Of a stretch of DNA of 14,973 nt, positions 11,222 to 14,973 are shown piece by piece (position 1 is the stretch's first letter; every line of letters begins with the position of its first letter). The position numbers and the translations under genes are program-made. The stretch is taken from positions 1-14,973 of the forward strand of contig JASHVU010000470.1 of the NCBI GenBank assembly GCA_030044455.1. The letters are read 5' to 3'. The DNA comes from Acidobacteriaceae bacterium. GTDB lineage: Bacteria > Acidobacteriota > Terriglobia > Terriglobales > Acidobacteriaceae. Below the pieces are notes generated by a model that was given only the letters and a program-made list of their open reading frames with translations, did not search any database and was not told the origin of the DNA.

Positions 11222-11253
11222 AGCTCGGGGCTTTAGCCCCTGAGGAACGAGCT
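11222..11253. repeat. Nested palindrome upstream of sco
   Basis: An outer stem, AGCTCG (11222-11227) with CGAGCT (11248-11253), encloses an inner stem, GGGGCT (11227-11232) with AGCCCC (11235-11240), around TT. The two share base 11227, so at most one pairs it. In RNA this would form a strong structure with an asymmetric internal loop. No T tract follows. Confidence 0.7.
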
Positions 11254-11259
11254 TCAGGG

Positions 11260-11271
11260 CCGCGAACGCGG
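11260..11271. repeat. Short palindrome abutting the sco ribosome binding site
   Basis: CCGCG (11260-11264) and CGCGG (11267-11271) form a five-base-pair stem with an AA loop. The right arm overlaps the first bases of the GGAGAGG site before sco, so the hairpin could limit ribosome access; this is inference only. Confidence 0.5.
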
Positions 11272-11276
11272 AGAGG

Positions 11277-12218
11277 ATGAGCATCAAAATGATTTGCAAA
11301 AGCACAATCCGGAAGAGCTGGCGAAGCGTGGGTATCTCCACGGCCGGCGCGGTTGTGCTCGGCCTGCTGGCAACGGCTTCGTTACCGGCTCAGGTCTCAA
11401 GCTATACCGACAATACCGCTGGCCCCAGCAACAGTGCGCCGTCGGTGCTGAGCGGCGTGGGCGTGGATCAGCATCTGAATACGCAACTGCCTCTGAATCT
11501 CACCTTCACTGACGACACCGGCAAAGTTGTGCCCTTGGCGACCTACTTTGGCAAGCGGCCGGCCATTCTCGCGCTGGTCTACTACCAGTGCCCCATGCTG
11601 TGCAGCGAGGAATTAAACGGTCTGACCAGCGCGCTGGAAATGGTGAACTTCCGTCCCGGCAGGGATTTCAACATCATCGTGATCAGCATCGACCCGAGCG
11701 AGGGGACCGACCTGGCCGCGGCCAAGAAGCGCACCTACGTCAAGCGCTATGGGCATCCTGAAACGGCCGACGGCTGGCATTTCATGACCGGGACGCAGGC
11801 CAACATTGACGCGCTGACTAAAGCCGTCGGTTTCCGCTACGTGAAGATTCCCGGGCCGGATGGCAGGCTGACCCAGTTTGCGCACGCCAGCGCGATACAG
11901 ATTGTTACCCCTACGGGCAAGTTGGCGCAGTATTACCTGGGCGTCGAATACAGCCCCAAGGATCTGCTGCTCGGCCTGGATGAGGCGTCGTCGAACAAGA
12001 TCGGATCGCCGGTCGACAACATTCTGACCTACTGCTACCACTACGACCCGAAAACCAACACCCACTCGCTGATCGTTTCACGGGTCATGCAGCTTGGCGG
12101 CGTGCTCACGATGGGCCTGCTGGGCGGATTCATGTTCCTCATGTTCCGCCGCGACTATACGCAGAGTCACACTGAGGTTTCAGGAAACCATGGGACAGAG
12201 AAAAAGGTGAACGGATAA
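11277..12218 (+). CDS. SCO1/SenC-family copper chaperone with extra C-terminal membrane helix
   Basis: SCO proteins deliver copper to the CuA site of cytochrome oxidase subunit II. This 313-residue thioredoxin-fold protein has the copper-binding CPMLC at C105-C109 (after LALVYYQ) and the conserved histidine in the FAHAS motif at H203. An N-terminal signal/anchor spans about residues 18-38 (ending SLPAQ, possibly cleaved), and a C-terminal helix lies at about 272-291 (GGVLTMGLLGGFMFLMFRR), as often in acidobacterial SCO proteins. ATG 11277 directly follows GGAGAGG with very short spacing; ATG 11289 (residue 5) is an alternative. It follows the only sizeable intergenic gap of the operon (157 bases, filled with repeats) and precedes coxB by four bases, which fits a role in maturing the CoxB CuA centre. 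Confidence 0.92.
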   Translation: MSIKMICKSTIRKSWRSVGISTAGAVVLGLLATASLPAQVSSYTDNTAGPSNSAPSVLSGVGVDQHLNTQLPLNLTFTDDTGKVVPLATYFGKRPAILALVYYQCPMLCSEELNGLTSALEMVNFRPGRDFNIIVISIDPSEGTDLAAAKKRTYVKRYGHPETADGWHFMTGTQANIDALTKAVGFRYVKIPGPDGRLTQFAHASAIQIVTPTGKLAQYYLGVEYSPKDLLLGLDEASSNKIGSPVDNILTYCYHYDPKTNTHSLIVSRVMQLGGVLTMGLLGGFMFLMFRRDYTQSHTEVSGNHGTEKKVNG

Positions 12219-12222
12219 AGGA

Positions 12223-13296
12223 ATGAGCCACATCAGCCCGGTACTTTGGCAATTTCTCGTCAAGTGGATGACGAACTTCTCGCTCTTCCCGCCGGAAGCG
12301 TCGAAGATTGCGCCACAGGCGGACGCATTGTTTTTTTTCATGGTCCTGGTGAGCCTGATCGGGCTGACGCTGGTGGTTCTGCTGATCGTGAGTTTCTCGA
12401 TTCTCTATAACAAGAAGCGTCATCCGGTGGCAACCCAGATCGAGGGCTCAACCCTGCTTGAGGCCACCTGGACCATCATTCCCCTGGGCCTGTTTCTGAT
12501 CATGTTTGTGTGGGGCGCGTTGCTTTACTTCCGCATCTACACGCCGCCGGCCAATGCCATGAACATTTATGTGGTGGGCAAGCAATGGATGTGGAAGTGC
12601 GAGCATCCCGGCGGCCAGCATGAGATTAATTCGCTGCACGTTCCCGTCAACCAGCCCGTACAACTCACCATCATCTCCCAGGACGTGTTTCACAGCTTTT
12701 CGATTCCGGCGTTCCGGGTGAAGCGCGAGGCGATTCCGGGGCGCTACACGTCGGTGTGGTTTGAAGCCACCCAGGTCGGCACCTATCACCTGTTCTGCAC
12801 GCAGTATTGCGGCACCAATCACTCGCAGATGATCGGCGAAGTAGTGGTGATGACGCCGGACGATTTCAGGCAATGGCTGGCCGGCTCAACCAGCGGCAAC
12901 TCGCTGGCCCAGAACGGCGAGCGGCTCTTTGCCAGTCTGAGCTGCAACGCTTGCCACAATACGCGGCCCGATGCGCGCGGTCCGAACCTTGTAGGAGTTT
13001 ATGGCTCGCACCTCACGCTCTCCAGCGGCCAGACCATCACGGTCGACGACGAGTATCTGCGCTCGGCAATTCTGAATCCCTCGCAACACATCACGCAAGG
13101 CTATGCGCCGATCATGCCCACCTATCAGGGACAGATCAGCGAGGATGGCGTGATCGCTCTGGTTGAGTATCTCAAGCATCTCAACTCCGACTATCGTTTA
13201 CAGCAAACGCTGAACACCACCGAACTGCTCCCGGAACAAGAGGGCGGAACCACGCCGGCAAGCAAAGCTGCTCCGGCAGGGGAGGTAAAGCAATGA
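12223..13296 (+). CDS. coxB: Cytochrome c oxidase subunit II with fused cytochrome c (caa3 type)
   Basis: Subunit II accepts electrons from the cytochrome c side and passes them through CuA to subunit I. The protein has 357 residues from ATG 12223, behind AAAGGA. Two membrane helices lie at about 35-61 and 83-104. The periplasmic cupredoxin domain shows H157 (VFHSFSIP) and [12 protein letters not shown], giving CuA ligands C192, C196, H200 and M203; Gln194 stands where Glu is common, and this position binds copper by its backbone. The aromatic electron entry patch is WMW 122-124. A C-terminal cytochrome c domain carries CNACH 241-245 with M298 (APIMPTY) as probable axial ligand, making this a caa3-type subunit. 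The tail (about 335-357) is Pro/Ala/Glu-rich. The stop overlaps the coxA ATG. Confidence 0.96.
   Translation: MSHISPVLWQFLVKWMTNFSLFPPEASKIAPQADALFFFMVLVSLIGLTLVVLLIVSFSILYNKKRHPVATQIEGSTLLEATWTIIPLGLFLIMFVWGALLYFRIYTPPANAMNIYVVGKQWMWKCEHPGGQHEINSLHVPVNQPVQLTIISQDVFHSFSIPAFRVKREAIPGRYTSVWFEATQVGTYHLFCTQYCGTNHSQMIGEVVVMTPDDFRQWLAGSTSGNSLAQNGERLFASLSCNACHNTRPDARGPNLVGVYGSHLTLSSGQTITVDDEYLRSAILNPSQHITQGYAPIMPTYQGQISEDGVIALVEYLKHLNSDYRLQQTLNTTELLPEQEGGTTPASKAAPAGEVKQ
13281..13286 (+). promoter_or_regulatory. Ribosome binding site of coxA
   Basis: GGAGGT lies six bases before ATG 13293, within the last codons of coxB. Together with the ATGA overlap it fixes the coxA start. Confidence 0.7.
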
Positions 13297-14960
13297 GCGC
13301 AGCTACCATCGTCTCTCTTCCCGACCAGTCGACGGCCAGGATTCCCAAAATGAACTTCCTGACCAAAGAGAACGGCTTGCTGAGCTGGCTGCTCACGGGC
13401 GACCACAAACGCATAGCCACGCTCTACCTGATCTCGATCACGTTCTTCTTCTTCATCGGCGGAGCCCTGGCAGGGCTTATCCGGCTGGAATTACTCACGC
13501 CGCAAAACGATCTGATGGCAGCCGACACCTATAACAAGGTGTTTTCGATGCACGGGCTGATCATGGTCTTCTTTTTCCTGGTGCCGTCGGTGCCCGCCAC
13601 CATCGGCAACTTTCTGATGCCGATGATGGTGGGAGCCAAGGACCTGGCGCTTCCCAAGATCAACCTGCTCAGCTGGTACCTCTACATCATCGGCGGCATC
13701 ATGATGATTTATACGATGAGCGTCGGCGGAGTCGATACGGGCTGGACCTTCACCACGCCGCTCTCAACGCACTACCTGAATACCCACGTGATTTCGGCGG
13801 CGCTGGCGGTGTTCGTAGCAGGCTTCAGTTCGATTCTTACCGGCCTGAATTTTATCGTTACCATCCACAAGATGCGCTGCCCGGGCATGACCTGGTTCCG
13901 GCTGCCGCTGTTCGTGTGGTCGCATTATGCGGCCAGCATCCTGATGGTGCTGGGCACGCCGGTGCTGGCCATCACCTTGACCCTGGTTGCTCTCGAGCGC
14001 GTCTTCCGCATCGGAGTTTTCGATCCCGCATACGGCGGCGACCCGATTCTCTTCCAGCACCTGTTCTGGTTCTATTCGCATCCGGCCGTCTACATCATGA
14101 TTCTGCCCGGATTCGGCGTCATCAGCGAGGTAATCTCGACTTTCAGCCGCAAGCGCGTGTTTGGATACACGGCGGTCGCTTTTTCGTCGGTGGCGATCGC
14201 GGTCTTCGGCTTCTTTGTCTGGGCGCACCACATGTTCATCATGGGCATCTCAAACTATGCCGCGCTGGTCTTCTCGCTGCTCACCATGCTGGTTGCGGTG
14301 CCCTCGGCCATCAAAATCTTCAACTGGGCCTTCACGCTCTACAAGGGATCGATCACCTTCGAGACACCGATGCTCTACGCCTTCGGCTTCATGGGCCTGT
14401 TCACCATCGGCGGCCTGACCGGCGTCTTCCTTGGCGCCACCGGCACTGACATCCACCTCACCGAGACCTATTTCATCGTGGCTCACTTCCACTTTGTGAT
14501 GGTGGGCGGCATGTTGATGGCCTTCCTTTCCGGTATCCACTTCTGGTGGCCCAAGTGGACCGGACGCATGTATCCGGAAAAGATCTCGCAGCTGGCCGCG
14601 GTGGTCACCTTCATTGGCTTCAACTTGACCTTCTTCCCGCAATTCATTCTGGGAATGCTGGGCATGCCGCGCCGCTACGCAGCCTACCCGCCTGAGTTCC
14701 AGGTTCTGAATGTTTTCTCTACCGCCGGCGCGACCATCCTCGGCGTTGGGTATCTCTTGCCCATCCTTTACCTCACCTGGTCGCTCAAGTACGGCGCAAT
14801 TGCGGGCGACAATCCCTGGCAGGCGACCGGCCTGGAGTGGCAGACCCAGTCGCCGCCGTTGACCGAAAACTTCATCGAGATTCCCATCATGGATCACGAA
14901 GCCTATGACTACGAGTGGCTGGAAGCCCAGCAACGGAAAGAGGTAGCCAGTGTCGGATAG
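13293..14960 (+). CDS. coxA: Cytochrome c oxidase subunit I, A2-type heme-copper oxidase
   Basis: The catalytic subunit reduces oxygen to water and pumps protons. The full 555-residue protein has about twelve membrane helices. Heme a ligands are H87 (MHGLIMVFF) and H400; heme a3 is bound by H398 (AHFHF). CuB ligands are H263, H312 and H313, with Y267 (HPAVY) able to form the His-Tyr crosslink. Residue 265 is Ala where A1 oxidases have Glu, while Y261-S262 precede it; this YSHP motif marks the A2 subfamily seen in Rhodothermus and Thermus caa3 oxidases. Entry-channel residues N106, D117 and N124 are kept with the usual spacing, and K341 (SAIKIFNW) marks the K channel. Copper and heme sites all look intact. 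It overlaps coxB at the start and a probable coxC at the end. Confidence 0.97.
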   Translation: MSAATIVSLPDQSTARIPKMNFLTKENGLLSWLLTGDHKRIATLYLISITFFFFIGGALAGLIRLELLTPQNDLMAADTYNKVFSMHGLIMVFFFLVPSVPATIGNFLMPMMVGAKDLALPKINLLSWYLYIIGGIMMIYTMSVGGVDTGWTFTTPLSTHYLNTHVISAALAVFVAGFSSILTGLNFIVTIHKMRCPGMTWFRLPLFVWSHYAASILMVLGTPVLAITLTLVALERVFRIGVFDPAYGGDPILFQHLFWFYSHPAVYIMILPGFGVISEVISTFSRKRVFGYTAVAFSSVAIAVFGFFVWAHHMFIMGISNYAALVFSLLTMLVAVPSAIKIFNWAFTLYKGSITFETPMLYAFGFMGLFTIGGLTGVFLGATGTDIHLTETYFIVAHFHFVMVGGMLMAFLSGIHFWWPKWTGRMYPEKISQLAAVVTFIGFNLTFFPQFILGMLGMPRRYAAYPPEFQVLNVFSTAGATILGVGYLLPILYLTWSLKYGAIAGDNPWQATGLEWQTQSPPLTENFIEIPIMDHEAYDYEWLEAQQRKEVASVG

Positions 14961-14973
14961 CACTGCCATCGCG
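14950..14973 (+). CDS. Start of the next gene, probably cytochrome oxidase subunit III (partial)
   Basis: A GTG at 14950 opens a frame (MSDSTAIA) that runs to the window edge and overlaps the coxA stop by 11 bases. An AGAGG-like site lies about six bases upstream, inside coxA. Position after coxB-coxA is where coxC usually lies, so this is the likely start of subunit III. The eight visible residues cannot prove it. Confidence 0.5.

Noticed and set aside
11185..11253. Palindromes before sco as a transcription terminator ending the act operon
   Set aside because: None is followed by a run of T, and sco and cox genes continue on the same strand; a dispersed-repeat or mRNA-structure role fits better.

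Overview
The window looks like a piece of an Acidobacteriota chromosome, probably class Terriglobia. This is inferred from three things: a complete alternative complex III (act) cluster joined to a caa3-type oxidase, an extra conserved-looking gene after actF, and short heptamer tandem repeats and small palindromes at gene junctions. No rRNA, tRNA, integrase, transposase or CRISPR array was seen. Codon use looks GC-rich and uniform across the main operon.

Layout. Positions 1-2317 hold small, poorly characterised envelope genes: a minus-strand pair (a partial ORF at 1-108 and a two-helix protein at 105-287, overlapping TGATG-style), a four-helix membrane protein on plus (505-885), a small secreted beta-rich protein on minus (971-1334) and another four-helix membrane protein on minus (1472-1879). 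A gene-free stretch of about 440 bases (1880-2317) then carries the likely promoter and leader of the large operon.

From 2318 to the right edge everything is on the plus strand and tightly packed: actA (pentaheme cytochrome), actB (large molybdopterin-family/Fe-S protein with an internal Tat signal), actC (NrfD-like), actD (DUF3341), actE (monoheme lipoprotein cytochrome), actF (second NrfD-like subunit), an uncharacterised one-helix protein, a SCO-family copper chaperone, coxB (CuA plus fused cytochrome c), coxA (A2-type subunit I with the YSHP motif) and the first codons of a gene that is probably coxC. Most junctions overlap (ATGA, TGATG or a 14-base overlap) or are separated by fewer than 12 bases.

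Together these genes encode a quinol-to-oxygen electron path. Menaquinol or another quinol is oxidised at the ActC/ActF membrane core; electrons pass through the ActB Fe-S clusters and the ActA/ActE hemes, then to the cytochrome c domain and CuA of CoxB, then to heme a and the heme a3/CuB centre of CoxA. SCO would load copper into CuA.

The main system is known. The less described parts are: a 7-base tandem repeat and an imperfect palindrome that are translated as the N-terminus of ActE; a second heptamer array that supplies the last codons and stop of the extra gene; three stacked palindromes in the only sizeable gap of the operon, just before sco; and the extra gene itself.
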